A DNA stretch of 64,000 nt from the NCBI GenBank assembly GCA_945907065.1, contig CAMDSC010000005.1:57606-121605 (forward strand), written 5' to 3'. Source of the DNA: Chitinophaga pinensis. GTDB taxonomy: Bacteria > Bacteroidota > Bacteroidia > NS11-12g > UBA9320. Both the position numbers and the translations under genes were made by a program. Below, one piece after another: positions 45,164 through 54,632 of the stretch. The notes under the pieces are model-generated. The model ran no database searches. It was not told the origin of the DNA and saw nothing but the letters and a program-made list of their open reading frames with translations. The stretch's first letter is position 1, and each line of letters begins with the position of its first letter.

Positions 45164-45870
45164 TGGCTATCAAATTAGATATATTGGCATTCGCCGCTCA
45201 TCCTGATGATGTGGAATTATCCTGCTCAGGCACCTTGTTTCATCATATTGCCATGGGCAAAAAGGTAGGGATTATAGATTTAACCCGAGGGGAACTTGGC
45301 ACCCGTGGTTCAGCTGAACTTAGAGATTTAGAAGCCGCTAACTCTTCAAAAATAATGGGTGTTCACGCTCGTGAAAATTTGGGAATGGCCGATGGTTTTT
45401 TTGAAGACAATAAAGAAAACCAATTAAAAATAATTGAGATGGTTCGTAAATATCAGCCGGAATTAGTTTTGGCCAATGCTGTTAATGACCGTCATATTGA
45501 TCATGGGCGTGCCGCCGAATTGGTTCACAAGGCATGTTTTTTATCGGGTTTAGCCAAAATAGAAACCGGCGATTTAAAAGCTTGGCGCCCAAAAAGAGTT
45601 ATGCATTATATCCAAGACTATTTTATGCAACCCGATGCTGTGGTTGACATTACCCCTTGGTTTGAAAAGAAAAAAGAATGTATCATGGCTTTTTCAAGTC
45701 AGTTTTATAATCCAGAAAGTAAAGAACCTGAAACCCCAATATCGAGTGCAAGTTTCTTTCAATTTCTTGAAGCCCGTTCACGTGAGATGGGACGACTTAT
45801 AGGTGTTGAATATGGCGAAGGTTTTGTTTCTAAAACTCCTTTACACCTTAAGGATTTGACTGGTATATAA
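45163..45870 (+). CDS. bshB1: bacillithiol biosynthesis deacetylase BshB1
   Basis: A zinc-dependent LmbE/PIG-L-fold enzyme that removes the acetyl group from GlcNAc-malate in bacillithiol (low-molecular thiol) synthesis. The 235 residues contain FAAHPDDVELSCSGTLFHH (metal AHPDD motif near residue 11), DLTRGELGTRGS, GMADGFF, and the second metal site NDRHIDHGRAAELVHKA near 108. The AELRDLEAANSSKIMGV segment is characteristic of the BshB1 group. Start codon ATG overlaps the DUF4294 stop. Confidence 0.93.
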   Translation: MAIKLDILAFAAHPDDVELSCSGTLFHHIAMGKKVGIIDLTRGELGTRGSAELRDLEAANSSKIMGVHARENLGMADGFFEDNKENQLKIIEMVRKYQPELVLANAVNDRHIDHGRAAELVHKACFLSGLAKIETGDLKAWRPKRVMHYIQDYFMQPDAVVDITPWFEKKKECIMAFSSQFYNPESKEPETPISSASFFQFLEARSREMGRLIGVEYGEGFVSKTPLHLKDLTGI

Positions 45871-45896
45871 TTTAAAGTAACTTTCTTGTATAAAAA

Positions 45897-45928
45897 TTGT
45901 CTTTAGAGGCCAATTCTATTTAAGTTTG
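45897..45928 (+). promoter_or_regulatory. promoter of the sugar kinase gene (TTG - 21 nt - TAAGTTTG)
   Basis: TTG (45897-45899) and TAAGTTTG (45921-45928) with a 21-base spacer fit the Bacteroidota promoter consensus very well. The ATG is 25 bases downstream. Confidence 0.65.
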
Positions 45929-45953
45929 CATCTCAATTAATAATATATTTTAT

Positions 45954-46829
45954 ATGCTTTTAGTAGCCGACAGCGGATCAACCAAATGTGACTGGATTAT
46001 AGTAAAACCAACTGGAGAAAGAATAGAAACCTCAACTATGGGGTTCAATCCTTTCTTTCATAATTCAGAATTAATCATTAGCGAACTTAAAAAAAACGAC
46101 CTTTTAAATCTTTATGCGGATGAAATAAGTCATATTTATTTTTACGGTGCAGGGGCGTCAAGTAATGTAAGAAATGCAATTGTTGAAACAGGTTTGAGAA
46201 GCATGTTTAAAAAAACTACAGAAATAAAAGTAGGCCATGATGTAAAAGCTGCTGTAATAGCCACTTGTCAGGATAATCCCGGCATTACATGCATTCTTGG
46301 CACCGGTTCCAATTCCTGCTATTTTGATGGAACTATTGTGCACGAAGTAATACCAGCCTTGGGATATATCTTAGGTGATGAAGGAAGTGGTTCCTATTTT
46401 GGCAAAAAATTATTGAGTAAATATTTATATAAAAAATTACCAATGGAATTAGCCGACTCACTTGAAAAAGAATATGGTGTATCCAAAGAATCTATTTTGG
46501 AAAGTGTATACAATAAACCAAATGCTAATGTTTATTTGGCTTCGTTTATGAAATTTGCTCATGCCAATCAATCGCATCCATATTTCAAAGAACTAATTTA
46601 TAAAGGACTTTCCGAATTTATAAATATTCATGTTTGGTGTTTTGAAAATTTCAGAGAAGTACCGGTGCATTTTGTAGGTTCTATCGCTTATTATTTTAAA
46701 GATTGTTTAGAAGAAGTAGCTAAAAACCATCGTTTCTCAATAGGCAATATTGTTAAAAGACCTGTGGCACCATTGGCTGACTATTATTGCAAGAAACTTA
46801 GTTACCCGGTTGTTATAAATAATCAATAA
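45954..46829 (+). CDS. BadF/BadG-type sugar kinase (N-acetylglucosamine kinase-like)
   Basis: A 291-residue ASKHA-fold kinase. It has LLVADSGSTKCDWIIV (phosphate-1 loop), YGAGASSNVR, GHDVKAAVIAT, CILGTGSNSCYFDG (phosphate-2 loop) and GYILGDEGSGSYFGKKLL (adenosine motif), matching the family that includes eukaryotic-type GlcNAc kinase and the bacterial MurNAc/GlcNAc kinase. It probably phosphorylates an amino sugar recovered from cell-wall turnover; the exact sugar is inferred. It has a well-matched own promoter and no clear terminator in its own direction. Confidence 0.85.
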   Translation: MLLVADSGSTKCDWIIVKPTGERIETSTMGFNPFFHNSELIISELKKNDLLNLYADEISHIYFYGAGASSNVRNAIVETGLRSMFKKTTEIKVGHDVKAAVIATCQDNPGITCILGTGSNSCYFDGTIVHEVIPALGYILGDEGSGSYFGKKLLSKYLYKKLPMELADSLEKEYGVSKESILESVYNKPNANVYLASFMKFAHANQSHPYFKELIYKGLSEFINIHVWCFENFREVPVHFVGSIAYYFKDCLEEVAKNHRFSIGNIVKRPVAPLADYYCKKLSYPVVINNQ

Positions 46830-46869
46830 AAAAAAATGGGGTGGTTGCTTATAAAGCCAAACCACCCCA
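46828..46869 (-). terminator. rho-independent terminator facing the minus strand
   Basis: TGGGGTGGTT (46837-46846) pairs with AACCACCCCA (46860-46869); the stem continues inside as GCTT/AAGC with a two-base bulge. The A-run 46828-46836 becomes a nine-U tail only on the minus strand. No T-run follows on the plus strand, so this hairpin ends a minus-strand transcript although no minus-strand gene is nearby. Confidence 0.75.
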
Positions 46870-46942
46870 AACCTAATTAACACTTATTTATGAAAACACA
46901 AGTATTCGGAATCACTTCTAAAAATACTTGCTGTATAAATAA
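46828..46942 (-). ncRNA. candidate small RNA (about 110 nt)
   Basis: A minus-strand promoter-like pair (46948-46982) is followed by a short sequence and then the terminator hairpin with U9 at 46828. Between them, CAAGTATT and AATACTTG (46899-46906 and 46923-46930) give a perfect 8-bp stem with a 16-base loop. The product would hold two hairpins and about 110 nucleotides. A 27-codon ORF on the opposite strand (46890-46973) overlaps it and is the main alternative reading. No known RNA family was recognised. Confidence 0.35.
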
Positions 46943-46947
46943 CGTTA

Positions 46948-46982
46948 CAAATTTAAAGCCATACTGCTTTTAACTGAACAAA
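46948..46982 (-). promoter_or_regulatory. candidate promoter of the small RNA (TTTG - 23 nt - TAAATTTG)
   Basis: On the minus strand TTTG (46979-46982) and TAAATTTG (46948-46955) have the same 23-base spacing as the trxA promoter and point toward the minus-strand terminator. Confidence 0.45.
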
Positions 46983-47044
46983 TAAAACGACAAGTAAAAT
47001 AAAAAAAACGGTATAAATTAGTTTTAAAATCTATTTCTAGTAAA

Positions 47045-48214
47045 ATGAAAACCTTTATAAAATTTACTTTCTATTCAATATTTTTAACCTCCCTATTTTA
47101 TAATTGTAATCAAAAGATTAAAGAAAAAGAATCCAATACTTCGTTGAGTCTTCCTGATTTGCCTTGGTTACAAAATGCCGTTATATATAAAATTAATTTA
47201 AAGCAATTTTCGGTATCCGGAAATTTTAAAGGTTTTGAGGAAAGATTGGATTCAATTAAAAATTTAGGTATTGACATTTTATGGTTTTCGACTGTTCAAC
47301 CTGATGAAGATTTAAAAGCCGTAAAAAAAGAACTTGGAAATTTGGATAATTTCAGAAACCTTGTTGAAAAATGCCATGAGAAGAAATTTAAAGTGATTAT
47401 GAATTGGGATGCTCAAAACAGTTCTGACAAAACCTTTGGAAACACTGCAATTGAAGCAATGAAATGGTGGATAGACGAATGTGATTTAGATGGATTTTAT
47501 TGCAATATAAAAGATGGAAATAATAAATTTTGGCAAACAACCGCCTATGAACTAAATCAAACTAAAAAAATTCTTCTACTTTCCAATCAAACTATTAACG
47601 AAGCATTTAATGCCAGTGACGGAACCGAATTTTATGAATTGTTAAAAGAAATTTATAAACATAAAAAAAATACAGACAGCCTAATTACATATATTAAAAA
47701 AGCAGAAAATGGCCCACTAAAATTAAATTACACCTCTATTAATGGTGAATTACACGGAGATGCACAAGATGCTTTTATTGCTTTAACTTTTACCATAAAT
47801 GGACTGCCAATGATTTATAACGGAATGGAAGTTGGGCTTAGTAATGCATTTGAAAAAATAACTATTAATTGGAATCAGACTAATGCATCTAAACAATTTG
47901 AATTTTATAAAACCCTAATTTCCATTCGACATAAAAATCCAGCGTTGTGGGTTAACGTTGAAGGACAAAGCAACACCCGTGTATTTAAAAACACCAAAGA
48001 AGTTTATGGTTTTATCCGCCAATCAGGCGAAAATAAAGTTTTAGTAGTTTCCAATCTTTCAGGAAATACAGTAAAAATGGATGCCTTAGAAATTCCAGGT
48101 TTAGAGCAATACAGTCTTCGGCTTTATAAAAACATGAAAACCGATGGCGAACACCTTTATGAACTTGGCCCTTGGGGATATTCAGTAAGCACATTGAATG
48201 AACCTACAGATTAG
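47045..48214 (+). CDS. GH13 alpha-amylase-family lipoprotein lacking the catalytic residues
   Basis: A 389-residue exported protein, probably a lipoprotein (LTSLFYNC, Cys21). The barrel is recognisable: [20 protein letters not shown] (residues 45-64), [45 protein letters not shown] and [17 protein letters not shown], then a C-terminal beta domain. The four GH13 motifs are all altered: region I reads [11 protein letters not shown] (no NH), region II GFYCNI with Asn154 in place of the nucleophile Asp and Tyr152 for Arg, region III LLLSN with Asn181 for the acid/base Glu, and region [10 protein letters not shown] with Asn233-Gly234 for His-Asp. Domain B is nearly absent. The frame is intact, so this looks like a retained pseudoenzyme, perhaps sugar-binding. 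The end overlaps queG by four bases. Confidence 0.72.
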   Translation: MKTFIKFTFYSIFLTSLFYNCNQKIKEKESNTSLSLPDLPWLQNAVIYKINLKQFSVSGNFKGFEERLDSIKNLGIDILWFSTVQPDEDLKAVKKELGNLDNFRNLVEKCHEKKFKVIMNWDAQNSSDKTFGNTAIEAMKWWIDECDLDGFYCNIKDGNNKFWQTTAYELNQTKKILLLSNQTINEAFNASDGTEFYELLKEIYKHKKNTDSLITYIKKAENGPLKLNYTSINGELHGDAQDAFIALTFTINGLPMIYNGMEVGLSNAFEKITINWNQTNASKQFEFYKTLISIRHKNPALWVNVEGQSNTRVFKNTKEVYGFIRQSGENKVLVVSNLSGNTVKMDALEIPGLEQYSLRLYKNMKTDGEHLYELGPWGYSVSTLNEPTD

Positions 48215-49161
48215 GAGCTACTTTTCAAAAAATCAATATTCCGCTTTAGCCCTTTAAATTTTGTTCTTTTTACAGCCGAATTTTTAAAAAGCTTTTCAAA
48301 TACCAACTCATTTATTTCATACCATTCTGTGGCTTTCATATTTAATAATTCAGGCTTTGGTTCAAATAATGGTTCAGAATGTGGTGTTGAAAAACGATTC
48401 CATGGGCATACATCCTGACAAATATCGCAACCAAAAACCCGGTTCTCCATTTGGGTTTTAAATTCTGTAGGAATTTCATCCCTCAATTCAATAGTAAGAT
48501 AAGAAATACATTTATTCGAATCAATAATTTTATTGGGCAATATAGCTTCTGTTGGACAGGCATCCACACAGGCAGTGCAAGTGCCGCAATAATCTTTTAT
48601 TGGTAAATCAGCACTCAGTTCAAGATCACAAATAATTTGAGCTAAAAAATAAAAACTTCCTGCTTTTTTGTTGATTAGTAAACTGTTTTTACCAATCCAT
48701 CCCAAACCGCTTTTGGCGGCCCAGGCTCTTTCCATTACAGGCGCTGAATCTACAAATACTCTTCCTTCAAAATTCCCAATTTCAAATTTCAAATTTTTTA
48801 CAAGTTCAAATAATTTATCCTTTATGACTTTGTGATAATCTTCGCCTAAGGCATATTTTGAAATTATAGGTGCTTGCTGGTCAACTTGCTTTTGGGGAGT
48901 ATAATAATTATACATCAAACTGATGACAGACTTTGCTCCGGGCACTAATAATTGTGGGTTGAGCCGTTTATCAAAATGGTTTTCCATCCATTGCATGGTA
49001 CCGTGTTGTCCTTCGTTTAGCCATTTTTCAAGGCGTGGAGCATCGTGTTCCAAAAACTCAGCTCTTGAAATACCACAAAAACTGAACCCGGCATCCAAGG
49101 CCTTTTTTTTAATAATCGCTGTATTTTTTGTAATTGCAACCGACATGGTTTTTAAAACCAT
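48211..49161 (-). CDS. queG: epoxyqueuosine reductase
   Basis: QueG is a cobalamin- and Fe-S-dependent enzyme that reduces epoxyqueuosine to queuosine in tRNA. The 316 residues have the N-terminal corrinoid-binding part ([28 protein letters not shown]), the active-site region [28 protein letters not shown], and two ferredoxin-like cluster sites [16 protein letters not shown] and [11 protein letters not shown]. Two starts are possible: the ATG at 49161 (overlapping the flippase stop by ten bases) or the ATG five codons later; the first is shown. Probably translated with the upstream flippase gene. Confidence 0.94.
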   Translation of the reverse strand: MVLKTMSVAITKNTAIIKKKALDAGFSFCGISRAEFLEHDAPRLEKWLNEGQHGTMQWMENHFDKRLNPQLLVPGAKSVISLMYNYYTPQKQVDQQAPIISKYALGEDYHKVIKDKLFELVKNLKFEIGNFEGRVFVDSAPVMERAWAAKSGLGWIGKNSLLINKKAGSFYFLAQIICDLELSADLPIKDYCGTCTACVDACPTEAILPNKIIDSNKCISYLTIELRDEIPTEFKTQMENRVFGCDICQDVCPWNRFSTPHSEPLFEPKPELLNMKATEWYEINELVFEKLFKNSAVKRTKFKGLKRNIDFLKSSS

Positions 49162-50651
49162 CTGAATTTGCCCTTAACCAGTTGTATCACGGTATTATTT
49201 AAATCTTCAGACAACTTTAACCCAAAAACCAAACCTGCAAATAAGGAAACTAAAGCAATAGAACGAATAAAAATATTTAACCAAACATTACCAAAATAAG
49301 GAACGAAGTGATGTATTACCAACATTGCGACAAAAAGGATTAGGATTTTTATCCAGCCAATATTTAGCCAATGAATTTTATAATATTTATAAACTATAAA
49401 ACTATTAAGAATAGCAAAAGACAAGTAACCAGCTGCTACCCCAAGGGCTGTTCCATTTATTCCCCATATTGGCACGGCTAAATGATAGGTCATAAAAATA
49501 GCAAAAAGCCATACAGCTATTACCACTAAATTCCATCTGTAGAACGGTGAATTATTAATAACAATGCCCGGCAAAATTGAAAACAACTCAATTAATTTAG
49601 CAATGCCAATTATCAAGATTACAAACTTGCCCGATTGATAAAGCTCTCCGTTAGGCATTAATGAATAAATACTATCTGCATTAAACCAAAGTCCTAATAA
49701 AATAAACATCCCGATAAGCACCTGATTGATATTCCCTTTTCTCACAACCTCTTTTAATTCTGCCCACTTTTCTTCATGAATGAGCTTCGAAATAATGGGT
49801 TGCAACAGAGGAAGAATAACCCGTTTGGGCAATTCAGTCATAATAGCTATGCTCAAAGCTGTGGAATAAATACCCAACAGTTTATCCCCTCCAGCTATAC
49901 TTACCGAAAAATAATCGGAACGTGTTATAATAAGCGGCCCAACACTTCCTAAAATTGTGATTCCGCTAAAGGCAAAAAAATCATTTTTTATAGCTTTATG
50001 GTTTTTTATAAACTTAAAATCAGGGCGGAATGATAATGGATTTATGCTAAACAAATAAACAATATCCACCACAAGCACTACCAAATACGAAATAAGTAGC
50101 CATATCAAAAACTGATTGAATGATAAAACAGAATTCCAAGCCAGCACAATCAATATAAGGTTAATTAGTCGCAAGCCATTTTCCCTTAAAATATTAACCA
50201 CTACAATACGCCCAAATTGAGCGCAATATTGCTCGGTAACTACCGTGAACAGCATGATAACTGTCAACGGCAATATAACATGAATGTAATTGGTAGTATT
50301 AGAACCTCCATCTTTTAAAAGATTAAGAATAGAAGGGCCTGATATAAGTAAAACGGCTGACAGCAGTAACAAGCCAAGGATAGGAATACTGTAAACCCAA
50401 AATGTAAACCCATGATGATAGGAACTATTTTTATCATGAAATTTAGGGAAAAATCGACTCATGCTATAAGCTATTCCTAAACTGGCAAACCCTGCTAAAA
50501 CGCCGGAAATATCAATAACAAAGCGGCTTATTCCAACCTCTGCCGGCTGAAATACTTTGGGCATCAAAATAAGAATATTGATATAACCAATAGCTAACCC
50601 GGCATAGTTACTAATTGATGCTTTTAAAGACTGCCGGATGACTAACCCCAT
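49152..50651 (-). CDS. polysaccharide flippase (Wzx/MATE-like)
   Basis: A 499-residue membrane protein with about 12-14 helices across its whole length, of the MOP superfamily that flips lipid-linked oligosaccharides over the inner membrane. The opening [25 protein letters not shown] (shown as [12 protein letters not shown] and [13 protein letters not shown]), [16 protein letters not shown], and [21 protein letters not shown] are typical. A TATTTTTG promoter element lies seven bases before the ATG, so this gene likely starts a short unit with queG. Neighbouring methyltransferases, asparagine synthase and a glycosyltransferase support a role in surface glycan export; the exact substrate is unknown. 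Confidence 0.88.
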   Translation of the reverse strand: MGLVIRQSLKASISNYAGLAIGYINILILMPKVFQPAEVGISRFVIDISGVLAGFASLGIAYSMSRFFPKFHDKNSSYHHGFTFWVYSIPILGLLLLSAVLLISGPSILNLLKDGGSNTTNYIHVILPLTVIMLFTVVTEQYCAQFGRIVVVNILRENGLRLINLILIVLAWNSVLSFNQFLIWLLISYLVVLVVDIVYLFSINPLSFRPDFKFIKNHKAIKNDFFAFSGITILGSVGPLIITRSDYFSVSIAGGDKLLGIYSTALSIAIMTELPKRVILPLLQPIISKLIHEEKWAELKEVVRKGNINQVLIGMFILLGLWFNADSIYSLMPNGELYQSGKFVILIIGIAKLIELFSILPGIVINNSPFYRWNLVVIAVWLFAIFMTYHLAVPIWGINGTALGVAAGYLSFAILNSFIVYKYYKIHWLNIGWIKILILFVAMLVIHHFVPYFGNVWLNIFIRSIALVSLFAGLVFGLKLSEDLNNTVIQLVKGKFRWF

Positions 50652-50658
50652 AGAGCGA

Positions 50659-50666
50659 CAAAAATA
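50659..50666 (-). promoter_or_regulatory. candidate -7 promoter element for the flippase gene (TATTTTTG)
   Basis: Exact TAnnTTTG on the minus strand, seven bases before the ATG. Confidence 0.45.
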
Positions 50667-50712
50667 AAGCTATTAGTAGTTACCAGCAAAAAGAGTTATT
50701 AGGTTACTTTTT

Positions 50713-51462
50713 TTATAAACTTTTTTGTGCAATACCGTATAAGTGCTTTTTTTCAAAAGGCATTTGTTTCGAAAATCCCAATTTGTTTTTAAGCCACCAT
50801 TTGGTATGCAATTTATAATACGCCACTTTATCTTGGTAATAAGAGAAATCAGTATTATTAACATCTTTAGGAATAAAATTATGGTTTTTTAAAATCGTTG
50901 AAAGCCTTTCTATTGTAAAAGATTGAACATGTTGCATGTGGTGATGAGCGGCATCACAAAACGGGCAATAAATAGAATGTGCCTTTAAATCCTCGTTAAA
51001 AGGAGTAGTAACTACAATATATCCTCCCGGTTTTAATAACCTATTAATTATACTTAATGTATTGGTTAATAAATCGGTTCTTAAATGCTCAATGGTTTCA
51101 ATCAGTAAGACAACATCAAACGAATTATCCTCAAAATTTTTATCCATCTCCGAAAAATTAATAATCTTTTTCACATTTTTATTACCTGCATTTTTGCGAA
51201 TGGATGTTTCAACAGAAGTTTGAGAAAAATCCAAACCATAGATTTCATTTTCTGGATTTTCTTTGGATAAATAAACCATCATGGTACCATTACCGCAACC
51301 ATAATCTAATATTTTACCTTTCAATTCAATTTTTTGTTTTAGCAATTTTAAAATCCCTAAACCAACAGCCTCGGTAAAATATAGTACATCTTCAGTAACC
51401 ATATTATCCCAAAAACGTTGAGTTACCTCGTCCGTCCAGTCAGCTTCTTCTTTAAATTTCAT
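50713..51462 (-). CDS. class I SAM-dependent methyltransferase (glycan-cluster)
   Basis: A 249-residue methyltransferase starting MKFKEEADWTDEV. SAM motif I is ILDYGCGNGTMMVYLS near residue 52, followed by IYGLDFSQTSVETS, FDVVLLIETIEHL and LLKPGGYIVVTTPFNEDL. The late segment CPFCDAAHHHMQHVQSF, with clustered Cys and His, is common in methyltransferases of polysaccharide loci. A longer reading from a TTG at 51489 is rejected, because that TTG is the end of a TAAATTTG promoter element. The substrate is unknown, perhaps a sugar of the nearby glycan. Confidence 0.85.
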   Translation of the reverse strand: MKFKEEADWTDEVTQRFWDNMVTEDVLYFTEAVGLGILKLLKQKIELKGKILDYGCGNGTMMVYLSKENPENEIYGLDFSQTSVETSIRKNAGNKNVKKIINFSEMDKNFEDNSFDVVLLIETIEHLRTDLLTNTLSIINRLLKPGGYIVVTTPFNEDLKAHSIYCPFCDAAHHHMQHVQSFTIERLSTILKNHNFIPKDVNNTDFSYYQDKVAYYKLHTKWWLKNKLGFSKQMPFEKKHLYGIAQKSL

Positions 51463-51486
51463 TGATTTTTTGTTTTTATATGTCCG

Positions 51487-51494
51487 CAAATTTA
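51487..51494 (-). promoter_or_regulatory. candidate -7 promoter element for the methyltransferase gene (TAAATTTG)
   Basis: Exact TAnnTTTG on the minus strand, 24 bases before the ATG at 51462. It contains the TTG that an automatic caller would take as the start. Confidence 0.5.
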
Positions 51495-51586
51495 CTTAAA
51501 TATATCAAGGAATTTGAAGTAAGGTAGTCGAGCAATCCTAACATTTTTTAATTTTGAAATCCAAGATATTTAATTTCCTTTGAAGC

Positions 51587-54514
51587 ATGAAAAAGATTTG
51601 CTTGTCTCTTATTATTAGTATTTTATTTACCTCATTTTCTCATGCCCAAAAATCTTGGAATCAAAAAAAAGATATAACTGGTGTTACAAGAAATAGTTGC
51701 ATTGCATTTTCTATTGGTGGTAAAGGATATTTGGGCTTAGGCCAAAATTCGAGCAGCACAAAAATTTATGATTTTTATGAATATGACCCCTCAAGTAATG
51801 CTTGGACCCAAAAAGCAAATTACCCAGGGGGTGGAAGTTTTGCTTCAAGCGCCTTTGTAATAAACGGGAAAGGCTATGTTTGCTTTGGAGGAAGTAATGC
51901 AGGGTCACCACAAAAAGATTTATGGGAATATAACCCAAGTACAAATTCTTGGACTGCAAAAGCTACTTTTCCAGGTACGGCAAGATATGGTGCAAGTTGG
52001 TTTGTTATAAATGATACAGCCTTTATTATGACTGGTTCTCCCGGTGGTTCACCTTATCTTTCTGATGTTTGGATGTATGTTCCTGCAACTAATGCTTGGA
52101 CCCAAAAAGCTAATTTTACTGGAGGAGCTAGATCTCACGGAGCAGGATTTACAGTGGATGGAGTTGGTTATTTTGGGACAGGAATAAACTCATCTGCTTC
52201 ACCAACTAAAGACGTTTGGAAATATAATAAGGCAAAAGATACTTGGTCTAGGATAACTGATGTTCCAATAGGTACGATTACAGGTGCCATTGCTTTTGAA
52301 ATTGACAAGAAAGGATATTTGGGAACTGGATATAATTTAACTAATTACTTTAAAGATTTTTATCAATATGATGCTACAGCCAATACCTGGAGCAAATTAG
52401 ATTCAATACCCAGTTCATTCAGTATTAGAGGTGGTTCAGCAACCTTTCTTATCAACAAAAGTATTTATATAAGCACGGGATATTCGGTTGCAGGGGGTAC
52501 TACTTCATTAAATGATTTATGGTCATTCACTCCTAAATCTTCTTGTCAGGCTTCTTTTAGTTCCCAACCCAAAAGTCAATCAGTAAATTTGAACGATACT
52601 GCTAAATTCAGTGCGGTTTCGGGTGATAATGCCGCCAATTACAAATGGCAGATAAACACAGGAAGTGGATTTGCTGATATCTCCAATGGAGGACAATACT
52701 CAGGCGCTAAAACAAGTAAACTTGGTATTGCCAATGTTAAAAAATCAACCAATAACACCCACAAATTTAGATGCATTGCCTCCAATTCCGCATGTGCTGA
52801 TACATCAATAACTGTAACTTTAACGGTGCTGTGTAACGAAATTATTAAAAATGAACCCCAAAATAAAAATGCTTACAATGGCAGTGAAGTTAAATTTAGT
52901 GTTTCAACTTTATTCGCTAATTCTACTTTGCAATGGCAAAAAAATGATGGTTCAGGATTTCAAAATTTAAGCAACACCGGACAATACTTTGGCTATGACA
53001 TGGATACTTTGTATGTATTTAATCTTTCATTAATCAATACTAATTACAAATTCAGATGCATTGCTAACTATGGCGGATGTATTGATACCTCATTTGCTGC
53101 AACACTTGCAATTTATTGCAAACCGATTATTAAAAATCAACCTTCAAACAAAACAGTTTATAAAGGAACATCTGCCAAGTTTAAAGTAAGTGCCTATGAC
53201 TTTGGCACCACATTTCAATGGCAGTTAAAAAATGGTTCTTCGTTTCAAAATATTTCTGATGCCGGCCAATTTTCAGGAACATCTACCGATTCATTAACTA
53301 TCACTTCCGCTACATTGGCTAATAAAAACCAGGAATACCGCTGTATATTGGGTTACAAAAGTTGCAGCGACACCTCAAAACCAGCAGTTTTGGATGTATT
53401 GTGCAATCCTATTGTAAATGCTCAACCGGGTAATCAAACCAAAACAGAAGGAGAAAAAGCAGTATTTATTGTTTCCTCTTTTGATTCAAAGGCCACCTTT
53501 TCATGGCAAAGTAATGTTGGTATGGGTTTTCAAAATCTAAATGACGCTGGGCAATATAACGGAGTTAGCAGTGATATTCTAAGCGTTTCCAATGTTTTAT
53601 TAAGCAATGACAACCAAAAATTCAGATGTATTCTAGCATCGGAAGGATGCTTTGATACGTCTAAAGCAGCCAACTTACGAGTGGTGTGCAAACCAATAAT
53701 TGGAATAAATCCTGTAAGTAAAACCGCTTATGTTTCTGATAATGTTTTTTTAAATCTTACCTCATTGGATTCTAAAGCAACCTTTATGTGGCAATCCGAT
53801 TTAGGGTTTGGTTTTCAAAATATAAGTAATGCCGGACAGTATCTTGGAGTGAATAATGACACATTGAATATCAAGAATCTTACGCAAGCCAACGACAACC
53901 AAAAATTCAGATGCATACTTACTTTAGGAGGTTGTTTGGATACTTCTGAAACCGCTTCATTATTGGTATCATGCAAACCCTTGATACAAAATCACCCGAT
54001 TAACAGAACGGCTTATATATCTGGAAATACCTTTTTACATGTCACTTCAGCCGACCCTAAAGCTACCTTTAAGTGGCAAACCGATTTAGGGTTAGGGTTT
54101 CAAAACATCAGCAATGCCGGCCAATATAAAGGGGTAACCAACGATACACTTAGTATTAATAATTTAACGGTTACTAATGACAATCAAGCTTTCAGATGCC
54201 TGCTCAGTAATGGGTCATGCTTTGATACATCTGCTACTGCTAACCTAACTGTTAGGTCGGTTGGAATTAAGGAAAGTATTAATAAAAACGGGGTAACAAT
54301 TTTTCCAAACCCAAGCCACGATTTTGTAACTATTACAATAGCCTCCATATTATTAAATAATTCATATAAAATTATTGACCAACAAGGCAGAATTGTTGGC
54401 AGCGACAGATTAACTGAAACTTCTACAAAAATAAATATCGAACATTTAGCTACTGGAGTTTATATTTTGCAAACCGAACCTGTTATTAGTCAAACTATGA
54501 TACTTAAAGACTAG
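51587..54514 (+). CDS. T9SS-exported kelch-repeat and Ig-like-repeat surface protein
   Basis: A 975-residue exported protein in three parts. After a signal peptide (MKKICLSLIISILFTSFSHAQ) come about six kelch repeats (residues 25-318), with recurring GYLGLG/GYVCFGG and WTQKANF/WTAKATF strands that should form a six-bladed propeller. Then follow six Ig-like repeats of about 95 residues (319-890), each with WQ, GFQNISNAGQY and FRCI plus paired cysteines. The last part (about 895-975) is a T9SS type A sorting domain starting VTIFPNPSHDFV. It should be displayed at or released from the cell surface, perhaps as an adhesin. It lies inside a glycan gene patch but has no visible catalytic site. Confidence 0.87.
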   Translation: MKKICLSLIISILFTSFSHAQKSWNQKKDITGVTRNSCIAFSIGGKGYLGLGQNSSSTKIYDFYEYDPSSNAWTQKANYPGGGSFASSAFVINGKGYVCFGGSNAGSPQKDLWEYNPSTNSWTAKATFPGTARYGASWFVINDTAFIMTGSPGGSPYLSDVWMYVPATNAWTQKANFTGGARSHGAGFTVDGVGYFGTGINSSASPTKDVWKYNKAKDTWSRITDVPIGTITGAIAFEIDKKGYLGTGYNLTNYFKDFYQYDATANTWSKLDSIPSSFSIRGGSATFLINKSIYISTGYSVAGGTTSLNDLWSFTPKSSCQASFSSQPKSQSVNLNDTAKFSAVSGDNAANYKWQINTGSGFADISNGGQYSGAKTSKLGIANVKKSTNNTHKFRCIASNSACADTSITVTLTVLCNEIIKNEPQNKNAYNGSEVKFSVSTLFANSTLQWQKNDGSGFQNLSNTGQYFGYDMDTLYVFNLSLINTNYKFRCIANYGGCIDTSFAATLAIYCKPIIKNQPSNKTVYKGTSAKFKVSAYDFGTTFQWQLKNGSSFQNISDAGQFSGTSTDSLTITSATLANKNQEYRCILGYKSCSDTSKPAVLDVLCNPIVNAQPGNQTKTEGEKAVFIVSSFDSKATFSWQSNVGMGFQNLNDAGQYNGVSSDILSVSNVLLSNDNQKFRCILASEGCFDTSKAANLRVVCKPIIGINPVSKTAYVSDNVFLNLTSLDSKATFMWQSDLGFGFQNISNAGQYLGVNNDTLNIKNLTQANDNQKFRCILTLGGCLDTSETASLLVSCKPLIQNHPINRTAYISGNTFLHVTSADPKATFKWQTDLGLGFQNISNAGQYKGVTNDTLSINNLTVTNDNQAFRCLLSNGSCFDTSATANLTVRSVGIKESINKNGVTIFPNPSHDFVTITIASILLNNSYKIIDQQGRIVGSDRLTETSTKINIEHLATGVYILQTEPVISQTMILKD
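52544..54257 (+). repeat. six tandem Ig-like repeats of about 285 bp
   Basis: The six units share the pattern of a WQ tryptophan, GFQNxSxAGQYxG, a DxLxIxN strand, NxxFRCI and a closing Cys-DTS. Units 4-6 are most alike (DSKATFxWQ, NDNQKFRCIL), which indicates the most recent expansion at the 3' end. Confidence 0.85.
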
Positions 54515-54632
54515 AGATTTCTAGTGTAGGACAAATTTTTCATACTTATAATTCATTTTCAAAAAAGCTCTTTTATTTAAGTTAGCTGAATTCAATTATT
54601 GTATAATTGCACTTTATTTTAAACAGTAATAA

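Noticed and set aside
46890..46973. 27-codon plus-strand ORF starting MKTQVFGIT with three cysteines
   Set aside because: It has no recognised family and overlaps the candidate small RNA. It is kept only as the competing explanation of that region.
51463..51489. TTG start for the methyltransferase
   Set aside because: It lies inside TAAATTTG on the minus strand; the ATG at 51462 is preferred.
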